Part shown: piece after piece, positions 6,983 through 13,609 of the stretch | How the letters are laid out: each line of letters opens with the position of its first letter | Position numbering within the stretch: position 1 is the first letter of the stretch | Assembly (NCBI GenBank): GCA_024743015.1 | Contig: JANSXJ010000069.1 | Span: 1 to 13,609 of the forward strand | From: Hyphomonas sp. | Lineage (GTDB): Bacteria > Pseudomonadota > Alphaproteobacteria > Caulobacterales > Hyphomonadaceae | Direction: 5' to 3' | Length of the DNA: 13,609 nucleotides | Position numbers and translations under genes: made by a program | The notes under the pieces: model-generated | What the model saw: the letters and a program-made list of their open reading frames with translations, nothing else | Databases searched by the model: none | What the model was told of the DNA's origin: nothing

Positions 6983-7642
6983 ATGTCCCGCCCTCAGGTT
7001 ACATTAAAAATTGCCACCAGCATGGATGGACGAATCGCGCTCGCCAATGGCGTGAGCCAGTGGATCACAAATAGTGAGAGCCGCGCGCGGGTTCATCGCA
7101 TGCGGGCTGACCATGACGCGGTTCTGGTCGGGGTCGGAACTGTACTGGCCGACGATCCGCTGCTGACGGCGAGGACCGTCCCGCCACCTGAGAGACAGCC
7201 CGTTCGGATCGTCGCCGACAGTCGGCTACGAACGCCCGCCCACGCCCGGCTTTTGACGTCTCAAGGTTTGGGGAAAGTCGTTTTGGCCAGCGCTGAGCCG
7301 CCAAAAGGCTATCCAGATCATGCAGGTGAAAACGGTCCGGAAGTCTGGGTCGTGCCAGGCGAAGACGGTAGAGTATCGCCGCATCGATTGTTGGACCGCT
7401 GCGCTGTTGAGGGGCTTTCTCGGATCTTTCTCGAGGGAGGTGGAAAGCTCGCCGCGAGTTTCATCAAGGCGGGCCTTGTCGACACGATTCACTGGTTTCG
7501 CGCGCCCATCCTGATCGGCGGAGACGGTTTGCCTGCCGTCGGGGCGCTCGGCCTATCCGTCATGCCAGATGCGCCGCGTTGGCGCACTGCCGCCACGGAA
7601 CGGATTGGGGATGACACCCTGGAGACTTATGTTAGCGCCTAA
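6983..7642 (+). CDS. ribD: Stand-alone riboflavin-specific pyrimidine reductase (RibD C-terminal domain)
   Basis: This enzyme reduces the ribosylamino-pyrimidine intermediate of riboflavin synthesis to its ribitylamino form with NADPH. The 219 residues match the RibD reductase domain (dihydrofolate-reductase-like fold): VTLKIATSMDGRIAL at 6-20, SQWITNSESR, the NADPH-loop segment VGVGTVLADDPLLTAR, and FLEGGGKLAASFIKAGLVD near residue 150. Usual bacterial RibD has about 360 residues with an N-terminal zinc deaminase (HAE and PCxxC motifs). That domain is absent, and only six bases separate this start from the nrdR stop, so there is no room for a remnant. It looks like a genuine single-domain protein, not a truncation. 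A neighbouring-family reductase such as a 2,5-diamino type is possible, but the rib operon supports this role. Confidence 0.88.
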   Translation: MSRPQVTLKIATSMDGRIALANGVSQWITNSESRARVHRMRADHDAVLVGVGTVLADDPLLTARTVPPPERQPVRIVADSRLRTPAHARLLTSQGLGKVVLASAEPPKGYPDHAGENGPEVWVVPGEDGRVSPHRLLDRCAVEGLSRIFLEGGGKLAASFIKAGLVDTIHWFRAPILIGGDGLPAVGALGLSVMPDAPRWRTAATERIGDDTLETYVSA

Positions 7643-7660
7643 GCTCGACAGGAGGGCTCT

Positions 7661-8305
7661 ATGTTTACAGGTCTGGTGACCGATGTCGGCACGATCCGGA
7701 AAGCGGAAGACCGTAATGGTTTGCGCCGTTTTGAGGTTACGTGTTCCTACCCTGCCGATAGCATCGAGTTGGGGGCTTCGATCATGCACTCCGGGGTGTG
7801 TCTCACCGTTGTCGATTTTGGTGCGGATGGAGACGGCAGCTGGTTCGCGGTCGAAGCAGTGCCTGAAACCCTGTCTCTGACCATCCTTGGGGGATGGGAG
7901 GTAGGGAGCGCGGTGAATCTTGAGCAGAGCCTGAAGCTCGGGCAAGAGCTCGGCGGCCACTTTGTCTTCGGACATGTGGACGGCGTCGGAGAAATCATTT
8001 CCGTCGAGCCTGAAGGTCAGAGCTACCGAATTACCATTCGTCCTCCAGCTGAGATCGCCAGATATTTTGCGAAAAAAGGGTCAGCAGCGATCAACGGTGT
8101 TTCTCTGACCGTCGCTGACGCTCTACCCAATGGTGATTTTCAGGTTGCGATCATTCCGCATACTTGGGACGTCACCACGCTCAGAGAATTGCAGCCCGGG
8201 TCCCGGGTTAATCTTGAGATCGATATGCTGGCGCGCTACGTGGCCCGCATGATTGGCGTCGATGCGCCGACCCCGCATGACGCCGAAGGAGCCAAAGATG
8301 GCTGA
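7661..8305 (+). CDS. ribE: Riboflavin synthase, alpha chain
   Basis: Riboflavin synthase dismutates two molecules of 6,7-dimethyl-8-ribityllumazine to riboflavin and the pyrimidine diamine, the last step of the pathway. The 214 residues contain the two tandem lumazine-binding barrels. The first has the invariant N terminus MFTGLVTDVGTI, GASIMHSGVCLTVVDF, and ends with NLEQSLKLG. The second has GHFVFGHVDGVGEI, SAAINGVSLTVAD and IIPHTWDVTTL. A C-terminal helix for trimer formation follows. A strong GGAGGG Shine-Dalgarno (7651-7656) precedes the ATG, 18 bases after ribD. The end overlaps the next gene by eight bases (ATGGCTGA), which implies translational coupling. Some annotation schemes call this gene ribC. 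Confidence 0.96.
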   Translation: MFTGLVTDVGTIRKAEDRNGLRRFEVTCSYPADSIELGASIMHSGVCLTVVDFGADGDGSWFAVEAVPETLSLTILGGWEVGSAVNLEQSLKLGQELGGHFVFGHVDGVGEIISVEPEGQSYRITIRPPAEIARYFAKKGSAAINGVSLTVADALPNGDFQVAIIPHTWDVTTLRELQPGSRVNLEIDMLARYVARMIGVDAPTPHDAEGAKDG

Positions 8306-9443
8306 AGACTTTTCTGCAGCAATTTCCAGCATTGATGAGATCATTGAGGATGCCCGCAACGGTAAGATGTACATCCTCGTCGATGCCGAGGATCGGGAGA
8401 ATGAAGGCGACCTGATCATTCCAGCGAATTTCGCGACGCCAGAGGCTATCAACTTCATGGCGAAGTTTGGTCGCGGGCTGATCTGCCTGGCAATGACCGG
8501 CGAGCGGGGGCGCGCTCTCAATCTGGATATGATGGCGCGCGAGAACCGGGAAAGTATGGGAACGGCGTTTACAGTCTCTATTGAGGCCGCCGAAGGCGTC
8601 ACGACCGGCATTTCCGCTCATGATCGCAGCCATACGGTCCAGGTCGCGATCGATCCCATGTGCGACGCCGCTGATATTGTCTCTCCGGGCCACGTTTTCC
8701 CTCTGATTGCCAAGGATGGCGGCAGCCTGGTCCGGGCTGGACATACTGAAGCCGCGGTGGATATTTCGCGTATGGCGGGCCTCTATCCCGCAGGTGTGAT
8801 CTGCGAGATCATGAACGATGATGGCTCCATGGCACGCCTGCCGGAGCTGGTCTCGTTTGCACAGCTTCATGGATTGAAGATCGGCACAATCGCTGATCTG
8901 ATCGAGTATCGCCGCAAGCATGATCGGTATCTTGAACGCCGCGTCGAAGCACCGCTCGAGAGCGCTTATGGCAACGGGTTCAAGACGGTCATCTTTCGAA
9001 ACACTCTCGATGGCAGCGAGCATATCGCGATTGTTCATGGTGCGATTGAGCCTGACAGCACCACGATCGTTCGGGTGCACCGCACGGACGTTCTTGCCGA
9101 TATCCTCGGCGAGAAGGGGCCACGCGAGGGGCTGGTGGAACGGGCGATGAAGATTATCGCCGATGCCAAAGAGCCTGGTGTGGTTGTTTTCGTCAATACG
9201 ATGCGCCCCAATGCGCTGGCAGAACGGCTTGGGATGAAAACCTCGGAGCCAAGTGACACTCATGCACCGTTACGCGAATACGGGGTTGGCGCACAGATTC
9301 TGCGCGAGCTCGGTGTGCGCAAAATGATTTATCTCTCAGATACCGAACCGACGCGTGTTGCCGGACTGGATGGCTATGGGCTGTCCATCGAAGGCTGGCG
9401 TCCCCTTTCTGAGCGTCCCCTCTCTGACAAGGAACCGACTTAA
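8298..9443 (+). CDS. ribB: 3,4-dihydroxy-2-butanone-4-phosphate synthase with a degenerate GTP cyclohydrolase II-like tail (RibBX type)
   Basis: The N-terminal domain (about residues 1-205) converts ribulose 5-phosphate to formate and the four-carbon unit used by lumazine synthase. Its active-site motifs are intact: the acidic loop EDRENEGDL at 31-39, [14 protein letters not shown], and [15 protein letters not shown]. The C-terminal domain (212-381) keeps the fold signature of RibA, for example [18 protein letters not shown]. It lacks the zinc cysteines (the C-x10-C-x-C of E. coli falls on [15 protein letters not shown], 260-274) and has no Cys at all. The catalytic YLRQEGRGIG block reads [13 protein letters not shown] cyclohydrolase activity is therefore not expected. 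Such RibBX proteins are known in proteobacteria. The start at 8298 is set by AAGGAG at 8286-8291; an upstream in-frame start at 8253 is less likely. The stop shares an A with ribH (TAATG). Confidence 0.93.
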   Translation: MAEDFSAAISSIDEIIEDARNGKMYILVDAEDRENEGDLIIPANFATPEAINFMAKFGRGLICLAMTGERGRALNLDMMARENRESMGTAFTVSIEAAEGVTTGISAHDRSHTVQVAIDPMCDAADIVSPGHVFPLIAKDGGSLVRAGHTEAAVDISRMAGLYPAGVICEIMNDDGSMARLPELVSFAQLHGLKIGTIADLIEYRRKHDRYLERRVEAPLESAYGNGFKTVIFRNTLDGSEHIAIVHGAIEPDSTTIVRVHRTDVLADILGEKGPREGLVERAMKIIADAKEPGVVVFVNTMRPNALAERLGMKTSEPSDTHAPLREYGVGAQILRELGVRKMIYLSDTEPTRVAGLDGYGLSIEGWRPLSERPLSDKEPT

Positions 9444-9880
9444 TGGCACGTCATCGCATTTTGATTGTGAACTCTCCGTACTACGCTCATATCTCCGAGG
9501 AGCTCGAGAAAGGTGCGCGCGAAGCATTGGAAGCATCGGAGGATGAATGCGAGGTTGAGACCATTATGGTTCCCGGTGCGTTCGAAGTCCCAGGTGCCAT
9601 CGCGATGGCCGCCGATAGTGCGAAATATGACGGCTATATCGCTCTTGGATGCGTTATTCGGGGTGAGACCACTCACTATGATTATGTTTGCGGCGAGAGC
9701 GCACGCGGATTGATGTTCCTGTCGACTGATCGCCGACTTGCGATTGGATACGGAATCCTGACGGTTGAGAACGAAGCCCAGGCGCTGGTGCGGGCCGAGC
9801 GGAGCCAAAAGAATAAGGGCAAGGATGCTGCGATCGCCTGCCTGGAGATGCTGAAACTTCGCAAGAAGTTTGTTCGCTAG
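9443..9880 (+). CDS. ribH: 6,7-dimethyl-8-ribityllumazine synthase
   Basis: Lumazine synthase joins the pyrimidine diamine to dihydroxybutanone phosphate, giving the substrate of RibE. It forms pentamers or 60-subunit shells in the cytosol. The 145 residues are on the short side of the family (about 150-160), mainly at the N terminus. Motifs are clear: NSPYYAHI near residue 10 (the aromatic position that stacks on the substrate is Tyr), [25 protein letters not shown] with the catalytic His, [13 protein letters not shown], and the final [14 protein letters not shown]. It starts one base inside the ribB stop (TAATG) with AAGGA at 9429-9433. A 77-base gap, the largest within the operon, separates it from nusB. 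Confidence 0.96.
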   Translation: MARHRILIVNSPYYAHISEELEKGAREALEASEDECEVETIMVPGAFEVPGAIAMAADSAKYDGYIALGCVIRGETTHYDYVCGESARGLMFLSTDRRLAIGYGILTVENEAQALVRAERSQKNKGKDAAIACLEMLKLRKKFVR

Positions 9881-9901
9881 ACGCAGGCGCGACTAATCGC
9901 A

Positions 9902-9931
9902 GTGCCCGTATACAAAAGGGCATGGCTTTTT
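9902..9931 (+). terminator. Weak hairpin followed by T5 between ribH and nusB
   Basis: TGCCC (9903-9907) pairs with GGGCA (9918-9922) across a ten-base A-rich loop, with one more G-U pair possible outside. A run of five T (9927-9931) begins four bases later. The stem is short and the spacing is not ideal, so at most it is a partial terminator or attenuator that lowers nusB-thiL expression relative to the rib genes. Confidence 0.25.
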
Positions 9932-9957
9932 CGGGCCACCGATGGCAAGGACGCGCG

Positions 9958-10434
9958 ATGAGCGATCAGAAACTCCCATTTGAGGTCATTCGCGCCCGGC
10001 GTGCGGGCGCCCGGCTTGCGGCTGTGCAGGCCTTGTATCAGATGGAACAGACGGGTCAGAGCGGGAAAGCAGCGATCCGTGACCTGATGGATGACCGACT
10101 CGGCCTGGGACCGGATGAAACGCCCGTGGAAGAAGCCGATCCGGATCTCTTCAAGTCAATCGTCAATGCCACGATTGAGCACCAGAGTGTGGTGGACAAA
10201 GCTATTCTGGCGCGCCTGTCTAGCGGCTGGAAACTGTCGCGCCTCGACTCCACAACGCGATCCATTCTGCGCGCTGCGACTGCGGAATTGGTCGCGCACC
10301 AAGAGCTTTCAAGGCGCATTCTGCTGGATGAATATGTCTCGCTTGCCCACGATTTTTTCGACAAGACCGAGGCGAATTTCGTGAACGCCGTTCTCGACAA
10401 TGTCTCAAAAGACTTGCGACCCGAAGAGGCTTAG
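9958..10434 (+). CDS. nusB: Transcription antitermination factor NusB
   Basis: NusB pairs with NusE (ribosomal protein S10) on boxA RNA and supports antitermination of rRNA operons. The 158 residues form the all-helical NusB fold: RARRAGARLAAVQALYQMEQ at about 13-32, the central LSRLDSTTRSILRAATAEL, and the C-terminal DFFDKTEANFVNAVLDNVSKDL, which is the most conserved block. The ATG at 9958 has AAGGA (9947-9951) at good spacing. An in-frame ATG at 9922 falls in the hairpin region, lacks a Shine-Dalgarno, and would add 12 atypical residues. Position after ribH is the common bacterial ribH-nusB order, and thiL follows by 25 bases. Confidence 0.95.
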   Translation: MSDQKLPFEVIRARRAGARLAAVQALYQMEQTGQSGKAAIRDLMDDRLGLGPDETPVEEADPDLFKSIVNATIEHQSVVDKAILARLSSGWKLSRLDSTTRSILRAATAELVAHQELSRRILLDEYVSLAHDFFDKTEANFVNAVLDNVSKDLRPEEA

Positions 10435-10459
10435 GTCTTAGTCTCTGGCGGAGACCGTG

Positions 10460-11356
10460 ATGGACGAAACTGCCTGGATCAGACGCTATATCGCCCCGCT
10501 GGTGACCGCTACGGGTGCGGACGAGTTGCGAGACGACGTTGCGTTGCTGACCGCACTCGGACCAACCATCGTGACCATGGACACTCTGGTTGAGGGCGTC
10601 CACTTCCTACCGACAGACCCAATCTCGACGGTGGGCCAGAAGCTGGTCCGCGTGAACGTTTCCGACATTCACGCCAAAGCCGCGGAGCCCCTGGAAGCTT
10701 TGTTGTCCATTGCTTGGCCGAAAGGGCGACCCGAAGAGGCGTTCAGCGCCCTTTTGTCGGGGATTGCGAGAGACCTGGCTGAATTTTCGGTTTCGCTTAT
10801 TGGCGGCGACCTGGTTCAGCATTCGGGACCGCTGACTTTGACGCTGACCATGACCGGGCGGTGCATCGGGAAATCTCCTATCCGTCGAAGTGGTGGTCGG
10901 ATTGGTGACGTCTTGTACGTCAATGGAGAGATTGGCTGGGGGCATTTGGGTTTGGAGGCGGCGCGCACCGGCGGCAACGAACAGATCGCCGAGCGCTATC
11001 GGGTGCCCAGGATCAGCCCATCCTTCTCGGCCCAAACAGTCGCGGACTTGGCGTCAGCCAGCATGGACGTCTCTGACGGTCTCTTGATCGATGCGTTACG
11101 CCTGGCCGAGGCCTCCAAGTGTGGCGCGCGGATCGATCTGGATCGTGTGCCTCTTGCAAGGCCTGACGAGGACGTGGCGAACATTCTGGCGCAATGTACG
11201 GGTGGGGATGACTACCGGGTCCTGATCAGTGCTGGGCCAAATCTGGAGATTCCAGGCTTCACCGCGATCGGAACACTGACCGAATCACCCGGTCTCGTGC
11301 TGCGACATCGCGGGCGGCAAATTAACGCTCCATCAACTCTTGGGTTTGAGCATTAG
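10460..11356 (+). CDS. thiL: Thiamine-monophosphate kinase
   Basis: ThiL phosphorylates thiamine monophosphate with ATP to the active cofactor thiamine diphosphate. It belongs to the PurM/SelD-like ATP-binding superfamily. The 298 residues are slightly shorter than the usual 310-330. Motifs: DDVALL at 25-30 and MDTLVEGVHF at 40-49 (Mg/ATP site), NVSDIHAKAAEP at 66-77, GGDLVQHSGPL at 115-125, MDVSDGLLIDALRLA from 202, and GGDDYRVL at 248-255, where most homologues have GGEDYEL. An in-frame GTG one codon upstream (10457) is possible; ATG is preferred. GGAGA (10450-10454) is the ribosome binding site and lies within a small inverted repeat. This is the last gene of the operon. Confidence 0.93.
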   Translation: MDETAWIRRYIAPLVTATGADELRDDVALLTALGPTIVTMDTLVEGVHFLPTDPISTVGQKLVRVNVSDIHAKAAEPLEALLSIAWPKGRPEEAFSALLSGIARDLAEFSVSLIGGDLVQHSGPLTLTLTMTGRCIGKSPIRRSGGRIGDVLYVNGEIGWGHLGLEAARTGGNEQIAERYRVPRISPSFSAQTVADLASASMDVSDGLLIDALRLAEASKCGARIDLDRVPLARPDEDVANILAQCTGGDDYRVLISAGPNLEIPGFTAIGTLTESPGLVLRHRGRQINAPSTLGFEH

Positions 11357-11494
11357 GCAGAATTGTAGAGTTACGACTCGCGCCTAGCGCGATTATCCTT
11401 GCGAATGCGCTGTGGCTGTAGCAGTCATGGTCTCACAAACACACAAGGCAGGGCTGTGAGAGATCTGTCTGATATAACAGGGAGGAAGGGCTAA
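11357..11494 (+). promoter_or_regulatory. thiL-hppA intergenic region: hairpin and hppA leader
   Basis: TCGCGC (11378-11383) and GCGCGA (11387-11392) form a perfect six-base stem with a CTA loop 21 bases after the thiL stop, followed by TTATCCTT. It is a weak terminator candidate. Before hppA a purine-rich GGGAGGAAGGG (11480-11490) is a strong ribosome binding site for the ATG at 11495. TATAAC (11473-11478) resembles a -10 but has no -35 at 16-18 bases and lies too close to the start codon to be convincing. A TTGCGA at 11399-11404 has no matching -10. The promoter of hppA is therefore unresolved. Confidence 0.4.
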
Positions 11495-13609
11495 ATGACC
11501 CTCTGGTTTTGGATAGCCTTAGTCGCGGCTGTGCTCGCGATTGGCTTTGGATGGCTGCAGAGCCGATCCATTATGAAAGCGGATGCGGGTAATGACCGCA
11601 TGCAAGAGATCGCAGCTGCGATCCAGGAAGGCGCGAATGCCTATCTCAGCCGTCAGTACCGTACGATTGCGATCGTGGGTGTCGGCGTGATTGTGATACT
11701 GGCTATTTTGTTCCGTAATTGGGAAGTTCCACTCGGCTTCGTCATCGGCGCGGTTCTATCTGGTGCGGCTGGTTTCATCGGCATGAAAGTGTCTGTGCAG
11801 GCCAATGTTCGTACCACCCAAGCGGCCAGTACCTCCTTACAGGACGGCCTTTCCATGGCGTTTAAATCAGGCGCGGTGACAGGGCTTCTCGTGGTTGGTC
11901 TCGCGCTGCTCGGCGTGGTGGCGTATTATGGCCTCCTTGTCGGTGTTGTTGGCTACGAAGAGAGCAGTCGAAAAGTCGTTGACGGGCTCGTTGCACTTGG
12001 GTTTGGCGCTTCATTGATCTCCATTTTTGCGCGTCTCGGCGGCGGTATCTTCACCAAAGGTGCTGATGTTGGTGGCGATATGGTCGGTAAAGTGGAAGCC
12101 GGTATTCCTGAGGATGATCCGCGTAACGCCGCAACCATCGCGGACAATGTAGGCGACAATGTCGGTGATTGTGCCGGTATGGCGGCCGACCTGTTCGAAA
12201 CCTATGCTGTGACGATTGTTGCGACCATGGTTTTGAGCGCGATCTATTTCGGTGGGACAAGCTATCTCGGTGCGATCCTGCTCTTCCCGCTGGCGATTTG
12301 TGCGGTCTGCATCATCGCTTCGGTGATCGGGACGTATTTCGTCAAGCTGGGCAAGGGTTCGACCAACATTATGGGCGCGCTCTATAAAGGCCTCATCGCG
12401 ACGGGTATTCTGACTGTGGGCGGCCTTGCCATCGCAGTGAATTATGCGCTGCCAAACGGCTTCGGCGAACTCGAAGGCGCAGCAACAGCGCTTGGATTGA
12501 CGGGCGCCGTCACGGGTATGGATTTGTTCCTGTGCGGCGTCGCCGGGCTCGTTGTGACCGCGTTGATCGTGGTGATCACCGAATACTATACCGGGGTCGA
12601 CTATCGCCCGGTGAAATCTGTGGCTGAGGCGTCTTCGTCGGGTCACGGTACGAACGTGATCCAGGGTCTCGCGGTCTCTCTAGAGTCGACCGCTTTGCCA
12701 GCCATCACAATCATCGCAGGCATCATCCTGACCTTCAATCTGGCAGGCCTGTTCGGCATTGCCATCGCAACGACCACCATGCTCGCTCTGGCGGGTATGA
12801 TTGTCGCGCTCGACGCATTCGGTCCCGTGACCGACAATGCCGGCGGTATCGCTGAAATGGCGGAGCTGCCAAGCTCCGTTCGCGACACCACGGACGCACT
12901 CGACGCAGTCGGGAACACGACGAAAGCCGTGACCAAGGGCTATGCGATCGGATCTGCAGGCCTCGGCGCGCTGGTGCTGTTTGCAGCCTATAATGAGGAT
13001 CTCAAATATTTCGCCCAGAACGCGGCGGAGAGTTCCATCCTGTACGGCGTTTCGGTCGATTTCTCGATCGCCAACCCATACGTCGTGGTCGGCCTGCTCT
13101 TCGGTGGCCTGCTACCGTTCCTTTTCGGCGGCATGTCGATGATGGCGGTTGGCCGAGCTGCGCAAGCGGTGGTCGAAGAAGTTCGCTCGCAGTTCAAGAA
13201 CGATCCGGGCATCATGGCCGGTACGTCCAAGCCGAATTACGGCAAGGCGGTTGATATTCTGACCTCGGCAGCGATCAAGGAAATGATTGTTCCGTCGCTC
13301 TTGCCGGTTCTGTCACCCGTGGTTCTGTTCCTGCTGATCTGGTGGATCGCAGGTGTCCCTGCAGCGCTTGCTGCGGTTGGCGCTATGCTCCTCGGTGTCA
13401 TCGTGACCGGCCTCTTCGTGGCCATCTCAATGACCTCGGGCGGCGGTGCCTGGGACAATGCCAAGAAGTATATCGAAGACGGTAATCATGGCGGCAAGGG
13501 CTCGGAAGCTCACAAAGCCGCTGTGACCGGCGATACGGTTGGCGATCCTTACAAGGATACAGCAGGTCCAGCCGTAAACCCGATGATCAAGATCACCAAT
13601 ATCGTGGCG
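11495..13609 (+). CDS. hppA: K+-independent H+-translocating membrane pyrophosphatase (3' end beyond window)
   Basis: HppA couples hydrolysis of pyrophosphate to proton export across the inner membrane and also clears pyrophosphate from biosynthesis. The frame stays open for 705 codons to the edge. Known bacterial members are about 690-720 residues, so only the end should be missing. It has about 16 hydrophobic segments, starting with [20 protein letters not shown]. The catalytic loops are intact: [15 protein letters not shown] (190-203) with Asp191 and Asp195, EDDPRN (206-211), and [19 protein letters not shown] (217-235). GNTTKA carries Lys477 where K+-dependent enzymes have Ala, which places it in the K+-independent proton-pumping class. 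Start: ATG with a strong purine-rich Shine-Dalgarno. It follows thiL in the same direction, a common alphaproteobacterial neighbourhood. Confidence 0.97.
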   Translation, partial: MTLWFWIALVAAVLAIGFGWLQSRSIMKADAGNDRMQEIAAAIQEGANAYLSRQYRTIAIVGVGVIVILAILFRNWEVPLGFVIGAVLSGAAGFIGMKVSVQANVRTTQAASTSLQDGLSMAFKSGAVTGLLVVGLALLGVVAYYGLLVGVVGYEESSRKVVDGLVALGFGASLISIFARLGGGIFTKGADVGGDMVGKVEAGIPEDDPRNAATIADNVGDNVGDCAGMAADLFETYAVTIVATMVLSAIYFGGTSYLGAILLFPLAICAVCIIASVIGTYFVKLGKGSTNIMGALYKGLIATGILTVGGLAIAVNYALPNGFGELEGAATALGLTGAVTGMDLFLCGVAGLVVTALIVVITEYYTGVDYRPVKSVAEASSSGHGTNVIQGLAVSLESTALPAITIIAGIILTFNLAGLFGIAIATTTMLALAGMIVALDAFGPVTDNAGGIAEMAELPSSVRDTTDALDAVGNTTKAVTKGYAIGSAGLGALVLFAAYNEDLKYFAQNAAESSILYGVSVDFSIANPYVVVGLLFGGLLPFLFGGMSMMAVGRAAQAVVEEVRSQFKNDPGIMAGTSKPNYGKAVDILTSAAIKEMIVPSLLPVLSPVVLFLLIWWIAGVPAALAAVGAMLLGVIVTGLFVAISMTSGGGAWDNAKKYIEDGNHGGKGSEAHKAAVTGDTVGDPYKDTAGPAVNPMIKITNIVA

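Noticed and set aside
8208..9263. Long open frame antisense to ribB (about 351 codons)
   Set aside because: It lies opposite a well-conserved enzyme; the translation shows no recognisable domain.
11473..11478. TATAAC as the -10 of hppA
   Set aside because: No -35 at 16-18 bases upstream, and the start point would fall in the Shine-Dalgarno region.

Overview
The window (about 57% G+C by eye) reads as a compact stretch of an alphaproteobacterial chromosome. Markers are a glycine-dependent (C4-type) 5-aminolevulinate synthase, a MucR/Ros-family regulator, a K+-independent H+-translocating pyrophosphatase and the gene run glyA-nrdR-rib-nusB-thiL-hppA. The set suggests the Caulobacterales/Hyphomonadaceae/Maricaulaceae neighbourhood, but the family level is a guess. 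No rRNA, tRNA, CRISPR array, insertion sequence or phage gene was seen.

Layout. 1-1030: secF, the end of a probable secDF pair, closed by a hairpin terminator that contains the secF stop codon. 1046-2368: two minus-strand genes, NAD kinase (nadK) followed by an orphan Hpt-domain phosphotransfer protein. 2369-2476: divergent promoter region with a good sigma70-like promoter for the next gene. 2477-3253: a class II aldolase/adducin-family protein. 3254-3373: a leader with a terminator-like hairpin, then hemA (3374-4594). 4591-4995: a minus-strand MucR-like regulator converging on hemA; both stop codons lie in one CTAG. 4996-5205: divergent intergenic region between the regulator and glyA. 5206-11356: a probable long operon glyA, nrdR, ribD (reductase domain only), ribE, ribB (with a degenerate RibA-like tail), ribH, nusB, thiL. 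11357-11494: a short hairpin and the hppA leader. 11495 to the right edge: hppA, open at 705 codons and probably lacking only its last few residues.

How the genes work together. The operon joins one-carbon metabolism (GlyA), control of ribonucleotide reductase (NrdR), riboflavin synthesis, transcription antitermination (NusB) and thiamine diphosphate formation (ThiL), so it is a cofactor and growth cluster. Within its riboflavin part, the active modules are pyrimidine reductase, 3,4-dihydroxy-2-butanone-4-phosphate synthase, lumazine synthase and riboflavin synthase. The two earliest GTP-branch activities, GTP cyclohydrolase II and the pyrimidine deaminase, are not encoded in functional form here and must come from elsewhere if the cell makes its own flavin.

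I found no convincing new biological system. The points most worth following are the missing front half of the flavin pathway, the zinc-ligand-poor MucR protein, the orphan Hpt protein, and several compact arrangements of stop codons and terminators.
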